Assembly: GCA_002409365.1 (NCBI GenBank)
Contig: DHUW01000049.1
Coordinates: forward strand, 7,488 to 25,412
DNA from: Anaerolineaceae bacterium UBA5224
GTDB taxonomy: Bacteria > Chloroflexota > Anaerolineae > Anaerolineales > Anaerolineaceae
Direction of reading: 5' to 3'
DNA length: 17,925 nucleotides
Both the position numbers and the translations under genes were made by a program. The notes under the pieces were generated by a model. The model was given only the letters and a program-made list of their open reading frames with translations, was not told the DNA's origin and did no database searches. Below, in pieces: positions 6,682-13,474 of the stretch. Every line of letters starts with the position of its first letter. Position 1 is the stretch's first letter.

Positions 6682-7974
6682 CTATTCGTACTTCAGCGCA
6701 TCCACCGGCACCATCGTGGCAGCGGAGAGGGCGGGGTACAAACCGGAAATCAGCCCGACAATCGTCGCAAAAACAATGCTAAACAACGGCAGCCAGACCG
6801 GGATCGAGGTCGCCAGGGTCGTGCCTCCACCGCTCTGCGATGCCAGGTACGAGCCTGCCAGCAGGTTGATCAGTCCGCAGATCGCCCAGCCTAGCAAAAA
6901 TCCGCCCACCCCTCCCAAGAATCCTATCCCAGCCGCTTCTCCCAGGAAGATGCTGAGAATGTTATTGTTGGTCGCGCCAATCGCTTTCATAATACCGATC
7001 TCGCGCGTGCGTTCCAAAATCGCCATTGCCATCGTATTGGCGATCCCAATCGCCGCTACCAGCAAAGCGATCGCCCCCACTCCCCCAAACACGACCTGCA
7101 TGATCGTGAAAAAGCTATTTATACTCTGCACTTGCGACTGGGGCGTGTATGCCTGGAAACCCATATCAGTGATCTGCTGCGCCAGTTCAATCACCACTTC
7201 CGGACTGGTGGCTTTGACTGTTACGTTGTTGTAACCCTGCTTGCTGTAATCCACGCGCTTGCCAGCAATCCAGTCATTCAGTTTCATCACTTCATCCCAG
7301 TCCATATAAATGTTATAGTCGGACTCCCCCCGGGTTTCCGCCAACACCCCCACCACCTCCAAATGCATACTCTTGCGTGTCTCGGTGCCGTCACTGTTCC
7401 ACTTAACAAAATCAACCTTTAGCGTCTGCCCCATCAGGTCCGGGACCTCCACTGGAGGGTCTCCTGGTCTCTGATTGGGGTCGTAGAAATTGTTTTTGAT
7501 CCATGATCCGACCACTACCGTATTTTTTCCGCTCACATCGGTGATACCCTGGTTGGCTTCCACACCCATTTCAGCTAGATCGTCCAGGTTCACAGCCATG
7601 ATCGAGCCCCATGCCATCAGTTTGTCGAGTTTGATCTCGATGCCGGTGTTGACCCCTTGTTTGATGATCACGCGCTCCACGCCCGGCATAGCCTCAAACT
7701 GGGAGACCACATCCGGAGTGATTTTCTTGATATCCTCCTCGGTAAACATCTGGTTCCCCTTCATTTCCGGGTAGCCAGGGTAAACCTCGACATTGCTGAG
7801 ATCGTTGATGCCCCACAGCTGGCTGGTGGCGCTCTCCTGCAAGCCGGCGCCCAGTGAGATCAGCGTCACCACGGCTGCAGTGCCAATGATGACACCGATG
7901 GCGGTCAATGCTACCCGCCCTTTGCGCCTTTTCAGGTTATCGGCGATCAAACTAATCAAATCAACTATGCGCAT
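6682..7974 (-). CDS. ABC transporter permease, MacB/FtsX-like
   Basis: The membrane subunit of a MacB-type mechanotransmission ABC system. The 430 residues have the expected plan: TM1 at about 21-43, a large extracytoplasmic domain (about 45-285, MacB_PCD-like), then three helices at about 288-318, 345-372 and 396-414 making up the FtsX domain. The coupling segment ERTREIGIMKAIGAT (about 320-334), which contacts the ATPase in this family, is intact, as is the C-terminal PVDALKYE (PxxALRxE in relatives). It is the last gene of a four-gene minus-strand operon, 37 nt after the CARDB-like gene. Such systems transmit ATPase motion across the membrane to act on periplasmic or surface substrates rather than moving a solute through a channel. 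The substrate is unknown. Confidence 0.92.
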   Translation of the reverse strand: MRIVDLISLIADNLKRRKGRVALTAIGVIIGTAAVVTLISLGAGLQESATSQLWGINDLSNVEVYPGYPEMKGNQMFTEEDIKKITPDVVSQFEAMPGVERVIIKQGVNTGIEIKLDKLMAWGSIMAVNLDDLAEMGVEANQGITDVSGKNTVVVGSWIKNNFYDPNQRPGDPPVEVPDLMGQTLKVDFVKWNSDGTETRKSMHLEVVGVLAETRGESDYNIYMDWDEVMKLNDWIAGKRVDYSKQGYNNVTVKATSPEVVIELAQQITDMGFQAYTPQSQVQSINSFFTIMQVVFGGVGAIALLVAAIGIANTMAMAILERTREIGIMKAIGATNNNILSIFLGEAAGIGFLGGVGGFLLGWAICGLINLLAGSYLASQSGGGTTLATSIPVWLPLFSIVFATIVGLISGLYPALSAATMVPVDALKYE

Positions 7975-8011
7975 AATGCATCCATCTTTCCTTGCTCACC
8001 GCAAGCAATGA

Positions 8012-9661
8012 TCAAGGTGACTTCATTCCCCCGCCATTATAGACAGGGCCTTCCTTTACCGGCCCTTCATCAGTCGGCATATCTGTGGGATTGTTGTTGC
8101 TGGTGCCAAAGCCAAAGAAGCCCTTGATCGCATTCCAGATCTTGGCAAAGAATCCAGGTTCCTTTACTGGTTCATTCGGGAAGGGATTAGGATTCATTGG
8201 GTCGATCATAATCGGGTTGCCATTCTCATCCAAGACTGGGTTGCCGTTCTCATCGAGCTGCGGATAAGGTTCTGGAGCGGGGATTTCGGGCATCACTTCG
8301 ACCTGCAGCTGGCTGTTGTAGGTGCGCAGCTGGTTGAAATCATCGGTGTAGCGGATCTCAAGGTTGATCGTAGCAGTGCCTTCCTGGAATGGAATGAACA
8401 TCGGGTCAACGGTGAAATAACCGCCCGGGTCGAGCGTGCCAACAAGCACGGTATTGTTGCTCATCTCACCAGCATCGGATGTGACCACCACGTTACCAAG
8501 CACTGCTGGTTTACGCGCCAGGTTGGTGATCTGGATAGGCAGACTGCCCATCTGACCGACATAGAACATACCTTCCACCGGTTGATAGAAAGAGATCTCG
8601 AGCTGAGGCAGTGACAGGACCAAAAGCGTGATCACCTGGTCATCAATTACCCGGTTGCCCTTGGTGTCCGTATAAACAAAAGAAAGTTTCAGCGGATAAG
8701 CGCCCGGTTGGGCAGTCACATTGACGACAAATTCCTGTTCAGGGCTGAGGCTGCTTCCGGCCGGGATGTCACCCAACAAAACCACGTTGGATTGTCCGAT
8801 CGGGGCAAAAATAGATACATCGCCAGAACCTCCGCTGACTCCGCCAGCCTGGGGTGTGCCCTCGGGGTTGGTCGTGATGGTGGAACCGCCATAAACCAGC
8901 GATACACTGCGTGCCAGCGCACTGCCAGCATTGCGTACATCCAGGGACAGTTTGAATGTAGTACCCGGCTGCAATGGGTTGACATCGGTGCTGTAATTAT
9001 TGACGACCATCTGTGCACGGTCCACCACAGCAGGGGTTGCTGTGGCAGCCGTCTGTGCTGCGCCAGTTTGGTTGATTGTAATTGTGAACGTAAAGACATC
9101 GGAGTATTGATTTTTCCCAGTGGAATCTGTGTAAGACACAGCCGCTGTGATCAAGCCAGAATACTTCCAGGTGGACATATCGTTGACCTTGAATGTGTGC
9201 GTACTATTAACAAAATTACCGTCTACAAGGCTTCCATCCGGGTTTCCTATTTTTCGTGCATCAACTTCATAAAAAGTAATCACCGAACCATCCAGGGGGT
9301 CAAAGTCCTGGGATGAGAAGGTCATGACGATGTTGTTAGCGAATGCCAAACCGTTATTTGCGAGAGTAAAATTCAATCCAAAAGTGCCATAAGGATTGAC
9401 GCTTTTCTTGCCATCGCCTGTCGAGTAATCGGCAATGTAAAGCATGGGTCGAGTATCGGTTTGTTGCACGATATTCTCAGGCACATATCCAGGTGGGTTC
9501 ACCGCTGGATTTTCCGGTACATAATTCCAGGGTACGGGTGCCGCTGGGGTTTCAGCGGGCGGGTCCACCCATTGTGCATCAGCAGCTAAGTTCAAGGCCG
9601 GCAAAAGCGCCAGTGAAAGAACGAGGGAAATGATCAGGAAGATTTGTGTGTTTCGTTTCAT
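8012..9661 (-). CDS. Secreted CARDB/COG1361-like beta-sandwich protein of the ABC operon
   Basis: A 549-residue exported protein. Residues 1-28 form a clear signal peptide (MKRN, hydrophobic core, AADA cleavage region). A Pro-rich linker follows, then three similar beta-sandwich modules, about 70-190, 210-345 and 350-460. Each has a CARDB-like pattern: N-G-x-A-x-A-xx-V (NNGLAFANNIVM, NAGSALARSVSL, NLARKPAVLGNVVV) and a closing Y-D/T-D segment. The C-terminus has two LDENGNP repeats, a Pro-rich stretch, an amphipathic segment (FFAKIWNAIKGFFGFG, about 504-519) and a polar tail. There is no MacA-type hairpin or lipoyl domain. It lies 9 nt after the ATPase gene and before the permease, so it probably takes the place of a MacA-like adaptor or substrate receptor outside the membrane. 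The fold assignment comes from sequence pattern only; the function is inferred from context. Confidence 0.75.
   Translation of the reverse strand: MKRNTQIFLIISLVLSLALLPALNLAADAQWVDPPAETPAAPVPWNYVPENPAVNPPGYVPENIVQQTDTRPMLYIADYSTGDGKKSVNPYGTFGLNFTLANNGLAFANNIVMTFSSQDFDPLDGSVITFYEVDARKIGNPDGSLVDGNFVNSTHTFKVNDMSTWKYSGLITAAVSYTDSTGKNQYSDVFTFTITINQTGAAQTAATATPAVVDRAQMVVNNYSTDVNPLQPGTTFKLSLDVRNAGSALARSVSLVYGGSTITTNPEGTPQAGGVSGGSGDVSIFAPIGQSNVVLLGDIPAGSSLSPEQEFVVNVTAQPGAYPLKLSFVYTDTKGNRVIDDQVITLLVLSLPQLEISFYQPVEGMFYVGQMGSLPIQITNLARKPAVLGNVVVTSDAGEMSNNTVLVGTLDPGGYFTVDPMFIPFQEGTATINLEIRYTDDFNQLRTYNSQLQVEVMPEIPAPEPYPQLDENGNPVLDENGNPIMIDPMNPNPFPNEPVKEPGFFAKIWNAIKGFFGFGTSNNNPTDMPTDEGPVKEGPVYNGGGMKSP
8105..8155 (-). 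other. Amphipathic helix near the C-terminus of the CARDB-like protein
   Basis: Residues 503-519 place F504, F505, I508, W509, I512, F515 and F516 on one helical face and K507, N510 and K513 on the other. This is a membrane-surface type helix in a protein without a C-terminal transmembrane anchor, and may dock it on the membrane or the permease. Confidence 0.45.
8210..8257 (-). repeat. Two 24-bp coding repeats (LDENGNP)
   Basis: Two adjacent 24-nt units encode LDENGNPV and LDENGNPI in the linker before the amphipathic helix. The codons differ slightly between units, so the duplication is not very recent. The Asp/Asn/Gly-rich unit is a turn-rich spacer. Confidence 0.7.
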
Positions 9662-9670
9662 TGTGTACCT

Positions 9671-10381
9671 CTATGAACTGATCGAGATTGATTCCAAATA
9701 TTGTTTTTCGTCCACCATGCGTCCATCCATCAGATAGATCCGGTGGGTGGCATAATTGAGCATGCGTGGGTCATGGCTGGCAACCAGAATTGTCTTGCCA
9801 GATTTGCAAAGTTCATCCAGCATACTCATGATCGCGATACCGCTGGCTGTGTCCAGATTACCGGTCGGTTCGTCCGCCAGGATCAGGGGTGGGTCGTTCA
9901 CCAGTGCCCGTGCGACTGCCACGCGCTGCTGCTGTCCGCCTGAAAGTTCGGTCGGTCTGTGCCCGATACGGTCCCCCAGCCCTACTTTGTCCATCAGCGC
10001 TTCTGCACGCTCGATGCGATTTTTCTTTCTGATCCCTGCAAATCGTAGCGGGAATGCCACGTTTGCCTCGGCGCTCATGTTGGCGATCAGGTTGAAACTC
10101 TGGAAGATGAACCCGACCGTGTTGCGCCGGTAATCAGCCAGGGCATTTTCATCCATTCTGGCGATCTCCTGCCCATCCACGCTGATTTCGCCCGAGGTCG
10201 GCCAGTCCAGTCCTCCCACCAGGTAGAGCAGCGTACTTTTGCCTGAACCGCTGGGACCCATGATCACGGTGAATGACCCACGGGGAACGTCCAGGTCCAG
10301 CCCGTCCAGGGCGTGCACCTGGCTTTCACCCATATTGTAGGTTTTGCGCAGATTGATCGTTTGAACGAAATTATCAGTCAT
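9671..10381 (-). CDS. ABC transporter ATP-binding protein, MacB/LolD-like
   Basis: The ATPase of the four-gene exporter operon, 236 residues. Walker A is GPSGSGKST (42-50), the Q-loop is at Q94 (FIFQSFNL), the signature LSGGQQQRV begins at 146, Walker B is LILADE (166-171), the D-loop GNLD follows, and the switch histidine is H203 (ASHDPRM). The extended signature (LSGGQQQRVAVARAL) and ADEPTGNLD are typical of the MacB/LolD/FtsE group, which partners FtsX-type permeases such as the one encoded two genes downstream. It begins 13 nt after the Yip1 gene and ends 9 nt before the CARDB-like gene, implying co-transcription. The ribosome binding site (AAAGAAAG region) is weak, suggesting translational coupling. 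Confidence 0.95.
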   Translation of the reverse strand: MTDNFVQTINLRKTYNMGESQVHALDGLDLDVPRGSFTVIMGPSGSGKSTLLYLVGGLDWPTSGEISVDGQEIARMDENALADYRRNTVGFIFQSFNLIANMSAEANVAFPLRFAGIRKKNRIERAEALMDKVGLGDRIGHRPTELSGGQQQRVAVARALVNDPPLILADEPTGNLDTASGIAIMSMLDELCKSGKTILVASHDPRMLNYATHRIYLMDGRMVDEKQYLESISISS

Positions 10382-10394
10382 AAAGTTGCTTTCT

Positions 10395-11177
10395 TTAGAA
10401 ATAAAAGCCCGCTCCGCCGCCGCTCAACCCGCCCAGAAGGCTGGTTACCAGGTTGGGCACGCCCTGCAGCAGCAGCATGATCAAAACGGCCACGATAGTA
10501 GTCACAAGGGCTTTGCTTTTCTTTAATCCAGAGATAAGAATGGCACCGATGACCAGGAAAATTACGAAGACCAGCCAATAAAGATCGATGCTGCCCAATA
10601 CACCCCGCAAAAAGGCGCTGAATCCTTTTGCTTCGGCGTCAACCAGGTTTGAGAGACCCGGGTTTTCAACCAACTGTTTGCTGGATCCGACCACGAAAAA
10701 TTTGACCAACTCGCGTATGCCAAAAGGGACCATCGCCCAGGCGACCACGTTGCCAACTTTCATTCGCGGCGCGCGGCTTCCTGCCAGCGTGAGCGAGAGG
10801 TAAAGGATGCTTGCCATCAGCAGGCTGAACACCAGGTAACCCAAAATGCCCGTGGCCGCAGGAAATACGATCATAAAAACCGGGGAGGATTTGTTTTGCT
10901 GGGCATCCAGGTATTCTTGCTGCTGCTGCTCGGACCACCACTGAAAGTCATCCGGCAAAGTCGCGCCCATCTGAAGCTGTTGGGTCTTGACTGGCGCGGC
11001 AATCAGCACCGCTAATATCACCATGATACTGATGAAGAGCAATGGAGTGCGTTTGTTGGAAACATCCTCCGCACCCACTTTGGTAAGTGTGGCGCGGGGT
11101 TTGTAGAACATTTGAAAAAGCCACTTAAGGTAACCCTTTCGTGGTTTTTTTTCTTTGTTCTGCTTCTCTCGTTTCAT
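10395..11177 (-). CDS. Yip1-domain integral membrane protein
   Basis: A 260-residue membrane protein at the head of the ABC operon. A Lys-rich cytoplasmic N-terminus is followed by WLFQMFYKPRATLTKV, the usual Yip1 entry motif (F-x-x-P-x-x-x-F in relatives). There are about five hydrophobic segments, with a Gln-rich loop (QWWSEQQQQEY) after the first. NVVAWAMVPFGIRELVKFF matches the Yip1 core, where a helix with A-x-x-P-x-x-L is typical. The ATG at 11177 has GAGG six nt upstream and is preferred to an in-frame TTG at 11189. Yip1 proteins in eukaryotes act in membrane traffic; bacterial members have no known role but often accompany ABC exporter genes. Here the 13-nt gap to the ATPase argues for a common function. 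Confidence 0.75.
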   Translation of the reverse strand: MKREKQNKEKKPRKGYLKWLFQMFYKPRATLTKVGAEDVSNKRTPLLFISIMVILAVLIAAPVKTQQLQMGATLPDDFQWWSEQQQQEYLDAQQNKSSPVFMIVFPAATGILGYLVFSLLMASILYLSLTLAGSRAPRMKVGNVVAWAMVPFGIRELVKFFVVGSSKQLVENPGLSNLVDAEAKGFSAFLRGVLGSIDLYWLVFVIFLVIGAILISGLKKSKALVTTIVAVLIMLLLQGVPNLVTSLLGGLSGGGAGFYF

Positions 11178-11189
11178 TGGCAACCTCAA

Positions 11190-11307
11190 TGAGCCTGTTT
11201 TGTCCAGCTGTGATTAATGACGCCCAACCTTGCCCATAAGTTCCAGTCAAGCAGGTTTTGAATATTCTTAGTTTATCGCATATTGGTGGAAGCGGGTATC
11301 AGGGAGC
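11190..11307. other. Gap upstream of the ABC operon
   Basis: This first part of the 333-345 bp gap between the Yip1 and DUF559 genes should contain the operon promoter on the minus strand. A TTGACT is present there but without a matching -10 at normal spacing, so no promoter is assigned. The rest of the gap is the tandem repeat and left inverted repeat described separately. Confidence 0.3.
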
Positions 11308-11450
11308 TAATACCTTAACATACCCACATTAGAGTGAGGCAACTGATACCTTACCACCCCCTCTTTAGAGGGGGTAACTGATACCTTACCATCCCCAGCT
11401 TAGGGGGAAGTAAATGATACCTTACCACCCCCTCTCTAGAGGGGGGTAGG
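11308..11450. repeat. Four degenerate tandem repeats of 35-36 bp
   Basis: Units start at 11308, 11344, 11379 and 11415, each with TRATACCTTA followed by a C-rich/G-rich palindrome (for example CCCCCTC-TTTA-GAGGGGG). Spacing is 36, 35 and 36. The first unit is the most diverged. The fourth unit is also the left inverted repeat of the DUF559 cassette. There are no unique spacers between units, so this is not a CRISPR array. Confidence 0.8.
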
Positions 11451-11943
11451 GGGTGAGAGAATTATTCTTAGCTTCTTGTCCAAAATCCTTCCACAATTCA
11501 AAAAAGGATTAAACTAATTCCTATGTCACCACATCTCCTCCGCGATCGCTCCAGGGAACTACGAAAAAATTCTACTAAACAAGAAAGATCGCTTTGGTAC
11601 AACTACCTCAGATCCATAGAGCCGAGAGTTCACCGTCAAAGAGTCATCGGCAACTACATTGTCGATTTTTACTGTCACCAGGCGAAGCTGGTGATAGAGC
11701 TTGATGGCGGGCAACATTATTCTGATGAAGAAATAAAATCAGATCAAGTCCGTACTGCATACTTGGAGTTACAGGGTTCGAAGGTTTTACGATTTACAAA
11801 CTGGGAAGTTGACCACCGTTTTTACCAGGTGTGTGAACAAATAAAGGAAGTAGCTGACCAAAGGTTGGACGAATTGGCAGGGAAATAGGGTAATGTGAAG
11901 ATTCTCTATCACCCCCCTACCCACCTCTAAAGAGGGGGTGGTA
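11423..11943 (+). mobile_element. Candidate 521-bp DUF559 nuclease cassette with inverted repeats
   Basis: The left end (11423-11462) and the reverse complement of the right end (11901-11943) match at 38 of 40 aligned positions plus a 1-nt and a 2-nt indel. Both begin TACCACCCCCTCT and end GAGAAT facing the gene. The only gene inside is the DUF559 endonuclease. No clear target-site duplication is visible. Gene-free relatives of the repeat occur at 974-1041 and in the tandem units at 11308-11414. Mobility is inferred from structure only. Confidence 0.55.
11523..11888 (+). CDS. DUF559-domain endonuclease-like protein (Vsr/restriction-endonuclease fold)
   Basis: A 121-residue protein with the full DUF559 pattern: STKQERSLWYNYLR (18-30; relatives have T-x-x-E-x-x-LW-x-x-LR), HRQRVIGNYIVDFYC (37-51), KLVIELDGGQH (55-65), and R-T-x-Y-L-E-x-x-G-x-K-V-L-R-F-T-N-x-E-V (78-96). 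D48, E59 and D61 are the likely metal-binding catalytic residues of this PD-(D/E)XK-like fold, related to the Vsr mismatch endonuclease. No methyltransferase or other restriction gene is nearby, and no activity has been shown for most members. It lies between inverted repeats (see the cassette entry). The ATG has no good ribosome binding site; a TAAACT hexamer lies 7 nt upstream, as at the DUF62 gene. Confidence 0.9.
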   Translation: MSPHLLRDRSRELRKNSTKQERSLWYNYLRSIEPRVHRQRVIGNYIVDFYCHQAKLVIELDGGQHYSDEEIKSDQVRTAYLELQGSKVLRFTNWEVDHRFYQVCEQIKEVADQRLDELAGK

Positions 11944-11968
11944 AATACACCTTGCCCCAAGAGGACTC

Positions 11969-11988
11969 TATCAGCTATCAGCTATAAT
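11969..11988 (+). promoter_or_regulatory. Heptad repeat merging into a -10-like TATAAT upstream of tldD
   Basis: Two copies of TATCAGC (11969-11982) run in phase into TATAAT (11983-11988), so the third heptad supplies a perfect -10 hexamer. It lies 30 nt before the tldD start, leaving room for the ribosome binding site at 12006-12012. No clear -35 is seen, which keeps confidence low. Confidence 0.35.
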
Positions 11989-12017
11989 ATCCACAACTTT
12001 AGCCAAAGGAGATACTT

Positions 12018-13472
12018 GTGAAAGACACTATCCGCAAATATATTGATCAACTGCACGCCAAGGGCGCGCACTACGTTGACGCGCGCTGGTACCCCCACGA
12101 AGACAGCAACTTCCTCTTCATGTGGAACGGCAACCTCAAAGAAAACAACGCTTCCAGCCAAAGCGGTCTGGGCGTACGCGTGCTCTATAACGGCGCCTGG
12201 GGCTTTTCCGCTTCATCCGATCTCGCCAACCCCGGCGCGATCTTCGATAAAGCCTTCGACAACGCCCGCATCGCCTCCGAACGCGTTACCTTCCCGGTCC
12301 GCCTGGCGGAAAAGGAAGCTATCGTCAGCAGCTTTAACAGCCCCAATAGAATCGACCCCTTCACCGTCGGACTGGATGAAAAAGTCGCTTTCCTGCAAAA
12401 AATGGACACCGCCCTCAATCAACCGGGCATCGTCCAGCGCATGGGCATGCTCGAATTCGTGCGTAAGCAGATCATCTTCATGGATTCTGAAGGCTCGGAG
12501 ATCGAGAAAAACATCATCGAAGTCTTCCCCAGCATTTCTGCCATGGGCATCGACAAAGATGGCGGCATGCAGCGCCGTACCTATATGCCCGGTCGCACCA
12601 GCGGTACCCGCGGTTGGGAAAGCATCGAAGAAGGTGATTTCCTGCAAAACGCCGAGCGCCTGGTCAGTGAGGTCAACCAACTCATGGTCGCCGATGACGC
12701 CCCCAACGGCAAAATGTCCGTGATCCTTCTCAACGGCATCATGTTCCTGCAAACCCACGAGACGATCGGGCATGCCCTGGAGCTCGACCGCATCCTCGGT
12801 TATGAACTCTCCTTCGCCGGTGGTTCCTTCGTTCGCCTGGAAGATTTTGGCAACCTGCGTTACGGCTCCGAAAAGCTGACCGTCCGCGCCAACGCCCTCG
12901 AACCCAACAGCCCCGGTAGTTTCGGTTACGATGACGACGGCGTCCCCGCCCAGGACAACCTCCTGATCGACAAAGGCATCCTCGTTGGCGCCATCACCGG
13001 ACGCCAGATGGTGGAAGAAGCCAATGCCAAAGCCAAAAAACAGATTTTTGAAGGCTCCAGCGGTGCCAACCGTGCCACTTCCTTCTACCGCGTCCCGATC
13101 GAGCGCATGACCAACATCAACATCGACCCCGGCACCGACGGCACTCTGGAAGATATCATCGCCAACACCAAGTACGGTCTGGTGCTGGACGGCGACAAGA
13201 GTTGGTCGATCGGTTCCAACCGTGAGCAATTCCACTTCGCCACCGAAATTGGCTGGCTGGTGGAAGACGGCAAGAAAACGAAAGTAGTCAAGAACCCCAC
13301 CTATCGCGGTGAGACCGTTCCCTTCTACAATTCGCTTGCAGCCGTGGGTGATAAAAGCACCTGGAACCTGCATTACGTCAACAACTGCGGTAAAGGCGCA
13401 CCCAACCAGATCATGCAGCTGGGGCACGGCGTCCCGGTCTGCCGCTTCGATAATGTCCAGGTAGGAGAGTAG
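12018..13472 (+). CDS. tldD: TldD-type metalloprotease subunit
   Basis: The catalytic subunit of the TldD/TldE protease, which in E. coli trims unfolded peptides, matures microcin B17 and degrades CcdA. The 484-residue protein contains the zinc motif HETIGH (247-252) and a C-terminal cysteine (C457 in NCGKGAPNQ) where E. coli TldD has its third zinc ligand. EPNSPGSFGYDDDGVPAQDNLLIDKGILVG matches the conserved TldD core (D-D-E-G-x-P). The GTG start at 12018 has AAGGAGA five nt upstream. tldE follows after 2 nt, so the pair is translationally coupled and should form a heterodimer. No peptide-modification genes or precursor peptide are nearby, so a housekeeping peptidase role is more likely than dedicated natural-product maturation. 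Confidence 0.93.
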   Translation: MKDTIRKYIDQLHAKGAHYVDARWYPHEDSNFLFMWNGNLKENNASSQSGLGVRVLYNGAWGFSASSDLANPGAIFDKAFDNARIASERVTFPVRLAEKEAIVSSFNSPNRIDPFTVGLDEKVAFLQKMDTALNQPGIVQRMGMLEFVRKQIIFMDSEGSEIEKNIIEVFPSISAMGIDKDGGMQRRTYMPGRTSGTRGWESIEEGDFLQNAERLVSEVNQLMVADDAPNGKMSVILLNGIMFLQTHETIGHALELDRILGYELSFAGGSFVRLEDFGNLRYGSEKLTVRANALEPNSPGSFGYDDDGVPAQDNLLIDKGILVGAITGRQMVEEANAKAKKQIFEGSSGANRATSFYRVPIERMTNINIDPGTDGTLEDIIANTKYGLVLDGDKSWSIGSNREQFHFATEIGWLVEDGKKTKVVKNPTYRGETVPFYNSLAAVGDKSTWNLHYVNNCGKGAPNQIMQLGHGVPVCRFDNVQVGE

Positions 13473-13474
13473 AA

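Noticed and set aside
8708..9316. A 202-codon plus-strand open frame
   Set aside because: It is antisense to the CARDB-like gene, which has a signal peptide, domains and operon context.
11190..11300. TTGACT as promoter of the ABC operon
   Set aside because: No acceptable -10 box occurs 16-18 nt from it on the minus strand, so it was not listed as a promoter.
11308..11450. CRISPR array
   Set aside because: The 35-36 bp units are contiguous and degenerate with no unique spacers, and no cas genes are present.
12213..13427. A 404-codon minus-strand open frame opposite tldD
   Set aside because: tldD is complete with HExxxH and its partner gene; the antisense product is a low-complexity shadow rich in Asp, Gly and Val.
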